From: Marthasterias glacialis
Lineage: Eukaryota; Echinodermata; Asteroidea; Forcipulatida; Asteriidae
Assembly (NCBI GenBank): GCA_911728455.2
Contig: OU452230.1
Coordinates: forward strand, 7,300,512-7,364,511
DNA length: 64,000 nucleotides
Direction of reading: 5' to 3'
The position numbers and the translations under genes are program-made. Under the pieces are notes generated by a model, which saw nothing but the letters and a program-made list of their open reading frames with translations, did no database searches and was not told the origin of the DNA. Numbering within the stretch: position 1 is the first letter of the stretch; each line of letters opens with the position of its first letter. Positions 23,371 through 33,760 of the stretch are shown piece after piece.

Positions 23371-23442
23371 CAGGGTGTCAGGTACTTTACGGAACAGGGT
23401 GTCAGGTACTTTAGGGAACAGGGTGTCAGTTACTTTAAGGAA
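23371..23442. repeat. 24-bp minisatellite, three units
   Basis: CAGGGTGTCAGGTACTTTA plus five bases, three times in tandem with two to three substitutions. Confidence 0.95.
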
Positions 23443-23556
23443 CAATGGGGCATCCAGATTCTCACTTCTGAGTGTGTTCAGATATAAGCAGTGAAAAAGT
23501 AGGGTTTGCAAATAAAATTCAAAATACATGAGGTGTCCAAAGGATGGCCAAACTAA

Positions 23557-23910
23557 TTGCTGGCCAATATACATGTACCGCTGGCCAATGCATAGTGCAT
23601 TATTGCTGGCCAATGTATGTGCATTATTGCTGGCCAATGTATGTGCATATAATAATATGAATAATGATAGTTTATTTTTAATATAGCGTTTACATGAAAA
23701 TCTCAAAATGCTGTACACAGAAAACATTACCAAATAAAAATGACGCTGCTGGTCAATGTACATGTATTGCTGGCCAATACATGTGCCAATGCATGTGCAT
23801 TATTGCTGGCCAATGTACATGTGTTGCTGGCCAATGCATGTGCATTATTCCTGGCCAATGTACATGTATTGCTGGCCAATAAAGTGCGTTATTGCTGGCC
23901 AATGCATAAT
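23557..23910. repeat. CTGGCCAAT minisatellite, interrupted
   Basis: About eleven units of 20-25 bp built on ATTGCTGGCCAATGTACATG, in two blocks (about 23557-23650 and 23745-23910). A ~95-bp unrelated AT-rich segment (TTTAATATAGCG...GCTGTACACAG) splits them. Unit lengths near 21 or 24 bp leave several frames open on both strands; none is a gene. Confidence 0.92.
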
Positions 23911-23913
23911 TAC

Positions 23914-25390
23914 ATATGTTGCATGTACGTGTAATATACATGTACCTTGCCTACAAGGTACCTGCACACGAAGCTGTTTCTAGTCTAATTCTGTACGTTT
24001 ATTTCCCCTATCTGAATGACTCATGTGATATGACTGTTGTCTGCAACTTGCTACAAGCTCAAAAGAGGTTTGCGGTCACACTGTGGATAATAGAACTGTC
24101 TCTTAACAGTTGCTAAAAGTAAAGGTGTTGATAGAAAAGACTAGAGTGCCTGCTCAATATGTTCTTTACTGAATCAATACTTTTGCAACTCCTTATCGGG
24201 CAATATTTTCCATGATGCCAACACAAACTTCCTAAGATCAGATTCCTGCCAAATGGAGAGGAGCTTTAAGACCAGAAGTGTCAATGTTCCAAAAAGAGAA
24301 CATTCCTGGGAACTCATGGCCGTTAATAGACTCTATTCAAGGTTATGAATTAATGTACAGCAGTGAGTCATCGGGGAAAACACAGTAAACCCCCCAAAGG
24401 AGTCAGAAAGGGACCCTGGGGTTGCCTTGCTTTGGTCAGCCCTGCCTAGAGGGGCTGGTGCCATATTGATGCTGAACCATCTTCACATATCACCCGCCCA
24501 TCCTATCGCCCTTTCATCTCTCCCCGACGAAAAACATTTCCGGAGAAAACATTTCCTTAAAAAATATTTCCTAAAAATGTTTAACGAAAACATTTCCGTA
24601 CTAGGAATCCCACTTTCCAAATTTTCTCCCAGAAGAAATTAAACCAAGCCGTGGATCGCTGGCAATCTGAGCCCTTTTTTCCCTTTGTCTTTTAGTCAAA
24701 TACTTTAGTCAGACTAATACTTTCAGAGTAGACCAGGAGACAGCTGTTCCAGTTGTGGAATAAATTTATTAATATCAGTTAAAATCGCATTTATAAAATT
24801 ATCTTGCATATATACATGTCTGTAATTCATCGCCAAATTCTCTTCTCTCTCTCATTAACTTAAGTGAATTCTAGATTATTTATTAATATTATTATCATAA
24901 TTTATAACACATGTATAATTATAACCTGTGATACACTCGACTAGCCAATCCAGCATTTTTGGCAACCATCACATTTTTGGCAACATTGGTGTTGTATCAA
25001 TTATCAAAAAACTACGAGTGAGTAAACAAGAGCTTACAAGTCCATTTTTCTGTTGGCTATTTACAAGTTTCATCTATTTATATACAATGGAATTTCTTTT
25101 AAGTTCAAAGTTTTACCAAAACCTTTGAACGACTGCGTGAAGGATGCAGCGCATTGCGTTGGTTGTAATATGGGGAATCGGATTAGATTAATTTTTGAAA
25201 GTTTTACACATTTATGTACATGTAAACTCCTGAATGAAACCTTGGAAAGGAAACCTTGTGTTCGAGTCTTACAATGGGTGTTACTGATGGAGGAAGTGAC
25301 TTATTAATATAGGGTGAACTTTGTACATTAATTATTAAGCTGCAGTAGCATTTGTCTCAATATGAGTTCTCTTATCACAGTATGAGTTCA
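23914..25390. other. Intergenic, nothing recognised
   Basis: A short degenerate array of AAAACATTTCC lies at about 24525-24600. No gene supported. Confidence 0.5.
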
Positions 25391-25765
25391 TTTTTATGTA
25401 CATGGAGGTAGTGGAAGAAAGATGAAGAAAGACGGCATACTGTAAGATGAGGGGATCGGAAGGATTGTCAGGGAATGCAGTTTGATGAGGAGGGAGAAAG
25501 CGAGGCTGTTGACGTTAAACTAACAGAGTTTGAACTGTTTTGTTTTGTGGAGAAAATGTTTACACACAGATGTACTTGTGTGAAGATCAGACGTGATGCA
25601 AGAATACATGTAGCATAGGGAAGGATAGCATGCAAGGACAGTAGGGAGTGTGCTGGCAACAAAGTCAGGAGAAGTTACGTGTTTGCTCAGCATAATCAAA
25701 GCTTCATGTTTTGGGTGTACCTGTTGTGAACATAGGCATACAAGCAGGGGGGAACTTCCCCCCCC

Positions 25766-25803
<38 letters not shown>

Positions 25804-27080
25804 ATTTATGCAAAACAGTGGTGAAAATTTGGGCAAAGCAAGGAGAAGAAAAAAATAAGACTTTTCACCGAAGAGTTTTTTTTTAATATTATGGTTCCCT
25901 TACCCATCAAATATATTTAGTGCTAAGATGAACGAGGATTTGTGACCAAAAGGCAAGATGACTTTGAGAAAGTAGAAATGCAATCGGGCAGTGTAGTGAC
26001 TTGAAGAAAATAGACGGAGGGGGCAGAATAATTGTGAGAAAGTACAATCGTTGTTAGTATACATATAGGTACAACAAGATGGCTTTGAGAAAGGGAACAG
26101 ATTGATTTTGAGAAGAGAAATGATGTTTGAACGGAAGACGGGATGAGTTTGAAAAAAAAAATATATATATACGCAAGGCAGGTTGCCTTTAGAAAAGTAA
26201 GACATGCTTTTGGGGAAGCAGAGTGAGTTTGAGAAATAAGAATGTATATTTGAAGGAAATTTGTGATGAGTTTAAAGTAAAAATGCTATATTGGGAGGCA
26301 TTAGATGAAGGAAGTTGATAGTGAAGACGTGATCCCAGGAGGGAGGAAGGATGCAATGAATAAGGACTAAGGAATGAGGTTGGGTTGGAGGCAGGATGAG
26401 ATAGGGAAGGGGGTAAATGCTGTTGGGAGGGAGGCAGGAAGAATTGGAAAAGGTGGAGATGATGTTAGAAGCTATGTGTAATAAAGCAGATCATAAAGAG
26501 CGATAACGTAGATGGATTGCGAAATGTTGAAAAGCCCATTTCAAACTATAGAGGGACAATTCCCGGGAAATAAAACCCCAGGAAATTTCTGGAGAATTCA
26601 ACCCCGTCACACCACCCCATGTTCATTTCACACCTGATGCAATTTTCAGGAATGCAGTTGATCAGCTGATTTTCTCTTCTTTCCTTAGTTTCAGTGTTGT
26701 AGAAACTAAAAACACTGTGCCCCCCCCCCCCCCACTTTTTTTTTTTTTTTTTTTTAAATATCAAAATTTGATTGTCTAAATCTTCTTAATAAAAATTAAT
26801 CCTCAGTATGTTATTAAGCCCCATCGGGGTTAGCCAAATTTTCGGGAAAACTGCTTTTCCCATAGGAGTTTGCCAGATGTGGCAAGTCAAGTATGAAAAG
26901 TTACAGGGAAAAAATAAAATGAAAAAAAACCTGAAAGATGCTTGAAGAGGAATGAGGAGGGTTGCGGAAAGTTGAAAGTGGGAGGGAGAAGAGAAATGTG
27001 GTGAATGAGTAGATGGAGAGATTAATGAAATTACATCTGTGGGATTCAAAATGATGCACAAGAAGTTGAGGAGAGGAAAA
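25391..27080. repeat. Purine-rich degenerate tandem repeat domain
   Basis: The plus strand is strongly A/G-rich. Around 25925-26480 it consists of diverged 30-43-bp units containing GGCA-GATGA-TTTGAGAAA followed by AG-AATG. Similar units return at 26900-27060 after an interruption that contains C14 and T20 (26720-26755). C9A36 (25758-25802) lies in its left part. Confidence 0.65.
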
Positions 27081-27437
27081 CAGATTATAATATGTGGACA
27101 GATTTATATGCACCATCAGGGAGATTTCAGAAATGTATGGGAAACAATTAACAAAAGTCAAGGGTCACATTAGATGTGGTTAAAATTAAATCCATTAAAA
27201 AAGAATTGATGGAGACTTAAATATGCATGGGTTATTTACAGTTAAAAAAAGGAGGGAGTATACAAAATTTAAAGAGCCATACGTTGTTTGTTCTTGTTGA
27301 TATTGTATTGAGTCATGCATGGTAGTCTACCTTAGAAGGGTTCAGTGCCGATTGAAATCTGTAACTGGTAGGATTGTACAGGCTTACCTAGGTCCACTCA
27401 AATTTATAAACTTCATAACGCTGTTAAGCACAACAAT

Positions 27438-27581
27438 GGGAGACTCTTTGGGGACACTAGGTGGCAGCAGACTTACCAGGTAATTCCATCGTTCTCGGGA
27501 AAAGTGTGCATGCTCAGAACTACGAGAACAATGGATATTTACCTGGTAGGTCTGCTGCCACCTGGCGTTCCAAAGTCTCCC
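27438..27581. mobile_element. Palindromic MITE, family E copy 1
   Basis: Two arms of about 50-55 bp are inverted. The left arm contains GGGAGACTCTTTGG and CTAGGTGGCAGCAGACTTAC; the right arm contains TAGGTCTGCTGCCACCTGG and CAAAGTCTCCC. GCACAACAAT occurs at 27428-27437 and 27591-27600, a possible target duplication, though nine extra bases lie between the right terminus and that repeat. Relatives lie at 28485-28622 and 33700-33760. Confidence 0.8.
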
Positions 27582-27911
27582 ATTGGTTGGGCACAACAAT
27601 TAGGCCAGATTTTTGACCGCATGAGGGCACTTTCGACAACTAATTTCCTTGCATTACAATTTCATTGTTATCTTTTTTTGACTACCTGTATGTTGTTTTC
27701 GGGTATTTCAATGACCAAAGAAGTAATAGTAATAATAGCAACAGTGGAATAGCTAGTTTGTTTTACTTGTTTTGCATCACATAAATTTTGTTTACAAACA
27801 CTCAATTGGTCAAAAATACTTCGAAATGGTTTGACACCGTAAACAAATCTTGTTGAGTAAAAACATGTTACCAGCCAGAATGCCACGTCCTTCACATTGT
27901 CGTGACTACTA

Positions 27912-28075
27912 TTATTATTATCATTTTTTATTGTTTACCCTAACACTTGTGAGTCCTGTGGAGACACAAATCCACAGGCAAACTACTCGGGTGGGATTCA
28001 AACCCACAACCTGTGCCATTCCAGAGCAGATGTCTGACCACTATGACCACCGATCATGCCCGGTGACCGGAGGCC
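27912..28075 (-). mobile_element. tRNA-derived SINE, family S1, copy 3
   Basis: The minus strand carries GATCGGTGGTCATAGTGGTC, CATCTGCTCTGGAATGGCAC and the B box GTGGGTTTGAATCCCACC, as in the other S1 copies. The body is shorter and diverged. Confidence 0.65.
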
Positions 28076-28484
28076 AGTTCGAATCCTATACATGTATATT
28101 AGCAGCAGGTACCGTAAACCAATTTAGTAGAACTGTGCTATAAATGCATCAGGGAGGGAGAAATTATACTATTTTGCTCAGAAGTGTTTTCTGCTTAACA
28201 GCTTTTATGATGGTTGGTCCTGTTGTGAACCCTTCAAAAATGCCCTAGATATAAACCATTCTCAGATATATACTTGATCATATGATGACTGAGGTTGATT
28301 TTTTTTTTAAATCCAACAAACCAGCCATTTAAAAGTTTCCTTTTAGGGAACAGTAATAACAAAAACCATGTCAGGCAAGAAGTTGTACAATGTAATACAA
28401 ATGTACAAAATAATAAATACATATACAATATATAGTACCTTAATTTGACATGCTTTTTGACCAGTGGTATATATCCGTTTTGAA

Positions 28485-28622
28485 TCTGTCCAAGTAGGAG
28501 ATTTTTAGACACTAGGTGGCAGAAGACAAACTGGGTAATTTTTTTGATAACAGTTCTGAGCATGTGCAAATTTCCAAGAGTAATGGAGTTACCTTGGTAA
28601 GTCTGCTGCCACCTTCAGTACA
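28485..28622. mobile_element. MITE, family E copy 2 (diverged)
   Basis: GACACTAGGTGGCAGAAGAC at 28508-28527 and TAAGTCTGCTGCCACCTT near 28598-28615 are inverted counterparts of the family E arms. Confidence 0.7.
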
Positions 28623-28678
28623 ATGTAGCATCCCCCCGAACGTTTCAAATTGATATTAATTCCGGCCTGGTATTTCAG

Positions 28679-28911
28679 AGGTGTGGACCCCCTTGCACTG
28701 GCTGCCATCATGGATGTCAAACAGGGGAAACACGCTCGTGTCTACGTGCCACGCACAACTCTCGGTCTTCCTTTGACCTCATTGAAGGCGCTGTTTGAAC
28801 TTGTGACGTCATATGCAAGGGGTCTGTTGAAAAATCTACGGGAGCACAAAGTGGCCATAGGGGGCACACAAAAAACAGTGGACTCTGGCAGGCCACCTTT
28901 ATTTCAGGACA
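28679..28911 (+). CDS. Candidate isolated exon, unidentified protein
   Basis: A pyrimidine-rich acceptor (GGTATTTCAG, AG at 28677-28678) and a good donor (GGACA|GTAAGG at 28912) bracket a 233-nt open stretch of higher GC than its flanks. The frame reads DPLALAAIMDVKQGKHARVY, then PRTTLGLPLTSLKALFELVT, and remains open past the donor. It starts immediately after a family E MITE. I do not recognise a domain; a decayed transposon ORF is an alternative. The opposite-strand frame in the same place is treated as a shadow. Confidence 0.3.
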
Positions 28912-29335
28912 GTAAGGTGTCTTCAATGAAACAAGTATAAAACAGTTTTGGGAAACAATCAGAGAAGCTTAACCCCCGTACGGTAATAAACTGAAGAGCT
29001 TGGAACAGCTTTGACAATCTAATTTCCACAAAAACTGAAGGATAATAGACATGTATACATTGTAAACACTACATTGAGTTATACAAGTATTCTAACTTGT
29101 AAAATACAAAGTACTTTTTATTTTTCTAAGGTAATTTTCATTGAAGGCTAGGAGTTTTAAGTATAACTTTTAAAGTTCAGCTCAATCTTTTTACCAAGCG
29201 CTTTGGCCATAGTCATTCATACTGTTTTTTTTTTCCATACAAAGAATTGTTGAACACTTGCTGTTGTATTTTACATAAATTTCCCAGAAGTTGATACATT
29301 CAATTCAATGCTCAGTGTCATGAGGACCCAATGAA
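28912..29335. other. 3' flank of the small C1q-collagen gene (minus)
   Basis: Downstream side of the minus-strand gene ending at 29812. A candidate polyadenylation hexamer (TTTATT on plus, AATAAA on minus) lies at 29117-29122, about 690 bp beyond the stop. This assignment is weak. Confidence 0.3.
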
Positions 29336-29339
29336 CTTT

Positions 29340-29862
29340 AACGTGTACATGTACATTGTACATGTTATTTGCAAATTACTGAGTCTGCGAGCTGTGATTC
29401 GCCTGGTTGTCTGGCTCAAGTGTTTACTCACTGAGGAGTCACGAGTTGTTATGCCAAACGCTCAGTTAATCAAGTAGTCAGTGAGATTTGACATACATTG
29501 TATCTATACATGATATTTGCAAATTACTGGTGGAGTTACATGTACGTACTCATTACCCAATAGTTTGTGAGCTGTGACCGACTTAGTCATTTGGCGAAAT
29601 GCATTTTGTATGCAAAGTATTTACTGAATACTCAGTGAGTTACTCAATACTGGATAAGTCGTGACTTATAAATTATTTGTCAACAAATACTCCGCGAGCT
29701 GCCATATGCTCAAAGGGCCATGATATACAAGTTATTTTCCCCAAATGTTCAGTGATTGTCGTTTACTTCTAAGTAATTGCAGTAACTTGATAAAATGAGG
29801 TTACCAGACGCTCATTGAGCTGTGACATACACATTATTTGCCAAATATTCAAACTGAATGTG
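29340..29862. repeat. Degenerate repeat overlapping the 3' end of the C1q-collagen gene
   Basis: Diverged copies of GAGCTGTGAC-TACA and ATTATTTGCCAAATACTCAG recur irregularly near 29361, 29510, 29667, 29730 and 29829. The last copy lies inside the coding sequence and supplies the terminal residues of the protein. Confidence 0.6.
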
Positions 29863-30852
29863 TAGGAGAAACCCTGAAAAGTAAAAATGAGCTTCGGTAA
29901 AGAAAACATCATCCACCAAACTCAACCCTACTTGGTCCCCCGTTAGTAGCTCGACAACAATGCTTGAAAATCGTTTGGCCGAGACCAACCACTCCCCGTT
30001 TTTGAGAACTTTCAACTGTCCCTTGTCAAAGTCTGTCGAGAAATGGAACACATAGGTTCCGGGGATGGGAGCAATGAATTTATCTCGGACCAAATCAAAA
30101 TAGCGGCCGATATTAGTGATGGTTTCATCAAAGGGAATCATTCCGTTCCTGCCTCGCATGAGGTCACTACTTGATATAAAGCAGTGAGCCATAAAGGCAC
30201 ACTGCATGAGCTCGGGGGCTGGTAACCCAGGTTCCCCCTTGAAACCTTTATTGCCAGGTTCCCCCTTAGGGCCCTGGATACCAACGCCCTGTGGCCCAAC
30301 GGGTCCCTGTAACCCAATCAGCCCTCTATCTCCTCGCCTACCCTTATTCCCGGTGATCCCTCGTTGACCAGGCTCACCTCGTTTTCCTTTCATACCTCTA
30401 TCCCCTTGTATGCCTTGTTTCCCCTTAGGACCAGTGGGCCCTCTTTCACCCCGATCTCCTTTATCCCCATTATCTCCAACGTCACCCTGGTACCCAGTCT
30501 CCCCTTTCGGCCCAGTTTCTCCAGGTACTCCTCTCGGACCTAATTTCCCGAAAAAACCTTTCGCTCCCTTATCACCATGTTGCCCATGAGTCCCCTTTTC
30601 ACCGGCTAATCCTTGATCCCCCTTTTGGCCATTATACCCGGGTTCACCTTTTGGCCCCCGCTTTCCTGGATCCCCATCCTTGCCGTGGTCTCCTGGGGAA
30701 CCGGGGATCCCTGGTACCCCGGCTGGTCCCTGACAACAAGCGTCACAGAAACTCTGTTCTTTTACGAGAGATGTTGAAACTGCCCCATGCAGTGACACCA
30801 GTAACAAGATGCTCAGCCCTGCGATAAAGTCCGTACAAAGCCTCATTTTCAT
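29812..30852 (-). CDS. C1q-domain-containing collagen, 346 aa, secreted
   Basis: One uninterrupted frame encodes a complete secreted protein. It has a signal peptide (1-27, hydrophobic core LSILLLVSLHGAV), then a cysteine cluster CDACC (36-40). Fifty-five Gly-X-Y triplets follow (42-211) with a single break, GVGIQ (189-193), and then a C1q domain (about 217-330). The C1q signature is clear: FIAPIPGTYVFHF and the closing YFSGFLL. C1q domains trimerise, and the collagen stalk with N-terminal cysteines should give a disulphide-linked trimer, as in C1q/CTRP-type proteins. An RGD lies within GRRGDRG (173-175). After the domain's normal end there are 16 extra residues (331-346) encoded by repeat DNA. 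The first ATG is used because it precedes the signal peptide and has A at -3. Secretion and oligomerisation are known for the family; ligand and role are unknown. Confidence 0.93.
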   Translation of the reverse strand: MKMRLCTDFIAGLSILLLVSLHGAVSTSLVKEQSFCDACCQGPAGVPGIPGSPGDHGKDGDPGKRGPKGEPGYNGQKGDQGLAGEKGTHGQHGDKGAKGFFGKLGPRGVPGETGPKGETGYQGDVGDNGDKGDRGERGPTGPKGKQGIQGDRGMKGKRGEPGQRGITGNKGRRGDRGLIGLQGPVGPQGVGIQGPKGEPGNKGFKGEPGLPAPELMQCAFMAHCFISSSDLMRGRNGMIPFDETITNIGRYFDLVRDKFIAPIPGTYVFHFSTDFDKGQLKVLKNGEWLVSAKRFSSIVVELLTGDQVGLSLVDDVFFTEAHFYFSGFLLHIQFEYLANNVYVTAQ

Positions 30853-31384
30853 TTTGATCTCTCAAAGGTGAGATGTCCCTGTTGCTTAGCCTGGGATTGC
30901 TTGCTATGTGTCATCAGACGGGGCCAGACCGTTCAAACTGTGTTTGATCCTGCGACAGAATAATGGAAACAGACAATCAGTTGATTTGTGTAGAAATTTA
31001 AGGCTAGAATTCATGAAATCGACAGACAGATGAAGGTTTTTTCCTGATCCAAACACAGTTCAGAATAACGTCTCGACTTTAATGTTTGAGAGAAATAAAA
31101 ATCAAAAACTGGTGGGATTTCAATCTCCTCACTATGTACCTGGGTACAGTGTGGGTTTTCATCAAACTTGATATCTTATCAAGGGGAGAGTTTCTCAACG
31201 TCATTCATGAGAAAGAATTTCTACCCCCAAATTAGTCAATTGTCTGTTTCCATTGGTGAGGATCACCCACTGTTTGAGAGTTGAACTGACAAAAGCTGAT
31301 GTTAAGAAACAACATGATAAGATAGCAAGTCCAAAAAGATAAAAAAAAACCTGTTTAGTTCAATAACAATATTAATTAATACAC
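30853..31384. other. 5' flank of the C1q-collagen gene
   Basis: Upstream region of the minus-strand gene. No clear TATA box or unambiguous 5' UTR splice site is visible. The sequence immediately 5' of the ATG (ATCAAA) is favourable for initiation. Confidence 0.4.
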
Positions 31385-31756
31385 CCGAAGGTCGTCTGAA
31401 AGCACTCCTTATTTCTACTACTGGTAGGCAGCTATGTTTTGAATTAAAAGACCCATTTGACATGCACATGTATGTGTAGCACCTTGTAACGGTTTACAAG
31501 GTGCTGTGGCGTAAACTTAATGCAGCCAACCATGCCAGAAACACAGGGGTGAACCCCTGCTCTGTACACTCAGTGTACTGGGTTCTTATACATGCATTAC
31601 ACAACACACCGGACAAAATGGCTTTACATACGTCCCATCCGAAGGACAAAGCAATAATGGTTAAGTGTCTTGCTTAGGGACACAAGTGTCAAGACCGAGA
31701 CTCAAACCCACACCCTGCTGATCAGAAACACCAGAGCTTGACCGCCTAGCCATGAC
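31385..31756 (-). mobile_element. tRNA-derived SINE, family S2, fullest copy
   Basis: The minus strand begins with a tRNA-like head (GGCTAGGCGGTCAAGCTCTG, B box GGGTTTGAGTCTC). It continues CTTGACACTTGTGTCC and AAGCAAGACACTTAACC, and ends in the conserved GCACCTTGTAAACCGTTACA block and AAATGGGTCTTTTAATTC. Shorter copies lie at 9160-9345 and 34965-35215. Confidence 0.75.
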
Positions 31757-31757
31757 A

Positions 31758-32165
31758 TGCCATGTAGATTCCAGTCTGTTCATTCAATATCATCCCTCTA
31801 GAAACCTTCGGTCCTCCAACACTTTTTCACTTGTTGTACCTAAAACTCACAATCAATGGGGGGATCGTTCATTCTCATGTGCTGGACCTTCTCTCTGGAA
31901 CGATCTTCCTCAAGATATCCGTAATATCTCAGACGTTCACACTTTCAAAGTGGCACTCATAACACACCTTTTTAAGAAAGCTTTTCATTCGTAGATTGTT
32001 TGTTAGTTATTGTTTATTGCTTTGCACATGTATAATTTCCTTGGTTGTTATTGGGGTTTCATTGGATTTGTTCTTCACTCTTCATTGTCTCTTCGTCTCT
32101 GCACCTTGAATGTCTATTAAGATTGATTTGGCGCATTAGAAACAACCTTTATTATTAGATATTAT
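31758..32165 (+). mobile_element. LINE 3' end: C-terminus of a CR1/L2-like ORF2 plus 3' UTR
   Basis: The frame to the TAG at 31992-31994 reads PSRNLRSSNTFSLVVPKTHN, then GDRSFSCAGPSLWNDLPQDI and FKVALITHLFKKAF. This is the classic closing segment of CR1/Jockey/L2-type reverse-transcriptase ORFs (G-D-R-S-F, LWN-LP, THLF-K-F). Everything 5' is missing, as usual for truncated insertions. About 170 bp of 3' UTR follow. It abuts the oppositely oriented SINE at 31385-31756. Confidence 0.85.
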
Positions 32166-33367
32166 TGGTAAATGTACACGTGTACTCTACAGGAATCAAA
32201 GCAAGTGCAAGTCAATCTGTCATACTGAGTTTGTGTAACAAAAACACTCTGAAATAATTCATGTCATATTACACACCGTCATGATTTTGACAAACTACAA
32301 AAGGAAACAAGCTGTGCCAGAAATCAAGACAAGATAATGTACAGGTATAGGACAGCTAGCGGGAGATGAAGAAACTTGTGTGCAGAGTGCTAATTAGTCT
32401 CTGCACAGTTGGGAAGAAAACAATCAAAATGCAGTTGCATGTTTTCAGGCATAGGGAGCTTCAGGAAGAGGTGCTGGAAACATTTTTGAGGAAGTCCATA
32501 TTTAGTTCCTATGACAACACACTCTTACTTTAGTGCAGGGGAGCAGGGATTGGTTGAAAAAATTATTTTTTGGGGTCAAAGTTGGTCATCATAGTTGTTT
32601 GATTACAACCAAAAAAACCAAAAAAATGGTGCACTTTTTGAATTTACAATATAAGGGGCCAAGTAACACCAGGCAATTTTTGTACAGGAAACTTTATAAG
32701 AGGCAATCAACCTTGCAGCATGAGCACAAGAAACATTTTCCAGCCGGGGTCTTAATGTTCCCCTGAAAATTACGTGGAAAAAAATTTGTACCGTACTTGG
32801 TCTTTTTTCTTTGAGATTGCCTGAAACTGGTTACCACGGCATGGCCCCTACAATTAGCCGACAATTAACGACAACTGAAATCAAAGGGAAACTTTGGAAA
32901 TCATGGCAGCAGCAGGACAAACTAGGTAAATTTGTCGCTGTTTTTACAAGAGCAGCATATGTTCACATTACAAATTATTGATTAAATACAGAAAGCGTAT
33001 AGGCCCCCCTCCCCTATCTCAATAATTGCACTTTGCATTTACACGAAGAGCCACACGTCCCCAAAGATGCATGTAATACATCCAACAACAGAAGAGCATG
33101 TAGGGCAAATTTTTACGGTTTCACAAAGAGCCAGATATGTCAGTGTGTGCGTGATCATGTGACATGCGTGTCCCTTTCCTGTGTAAAAACACGTTATTCA
33201 GATGGGTGTGTTAGTGGGTCATCTCACTTTTGTGGTTTCGAGAAGAGATACTTATCTTTGACTAATTACTGTGGCAATTTGCCAATCCTTGAAAAGAGAT
33301 TAGTCAGTTAACAGAGAGGTTGAACCTAAACTGCAAACTGTGGCTTTAGTATTGCAGATTTGCGGTT
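32166..33367. other. Intergenic, nothing recognised
   Basis: Frames at 32533-32766 and 33033-33311 have no ATG-supported family features. Confidence 0.5.
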
Positions 33368-33371
33368 TTAA

Positions 33372-33662
33372 AGCCCCAGCTCAACATTGGTAAGAAGAAA
33401 AACATAAAATGTTCACAGATTTTTATGTACCTTACGTGGTATAAAGATAATGATGGTAGAAAACTTTCCTTGAAATATTTCGGCCTGAAGTGTTAACGTT
33501 TTTAAATAATAATGAAATAAGATCCAAAATTAGTTTTCGTCTCAGAGACGAAAACTCTGCCTATAGGAATGCGTACAAAAATGTTGAATGCATTTTTACC
33601 ATTTTCTCGCAAACGAAACAACGAAATGAGTTGACATTTTCACAGGTTGGTTGTATTACATT
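33372..33662. mobile_element. MITE, family A copy 2, right end missing
   Basis: Left end AAGCCCCAGCTCAACATTGG directly after TTAA (33368-33371), with the whole interior matching 4763-5101. Homology stops at about 33662 within ACAGGTTGGTTGTATTACA and the right TIR is absent. Confidence 0.8.
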
Positions 33663-33699
33663 TGTTGCTGTGCAAACGGTGACGAATTTTCATTTTTCC

Positions 33700-33760
33700 G
33701 GAAACAATGGATTTATCTTGTTAGTCCGCTGCCACCTAGAGTTTCCGCAAAAATTTCCCA
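33700..33760. mobile_element. MITE, family E fragment (copy 3)
   Basis: TTAGTCCGCTGCCACCTAGA and TTTCCCAATTGG match the right arm of 27438-27581. It sits just beyond the truncated end of the family A copy. Confidence 0.6.

Noticed and set aside
23368..23983. Overlapping frames on both strands in the CTGGCCAAT region
   Set aside because: Repeat units of about 21 and 24 bp keep all frames open; no conserved features.
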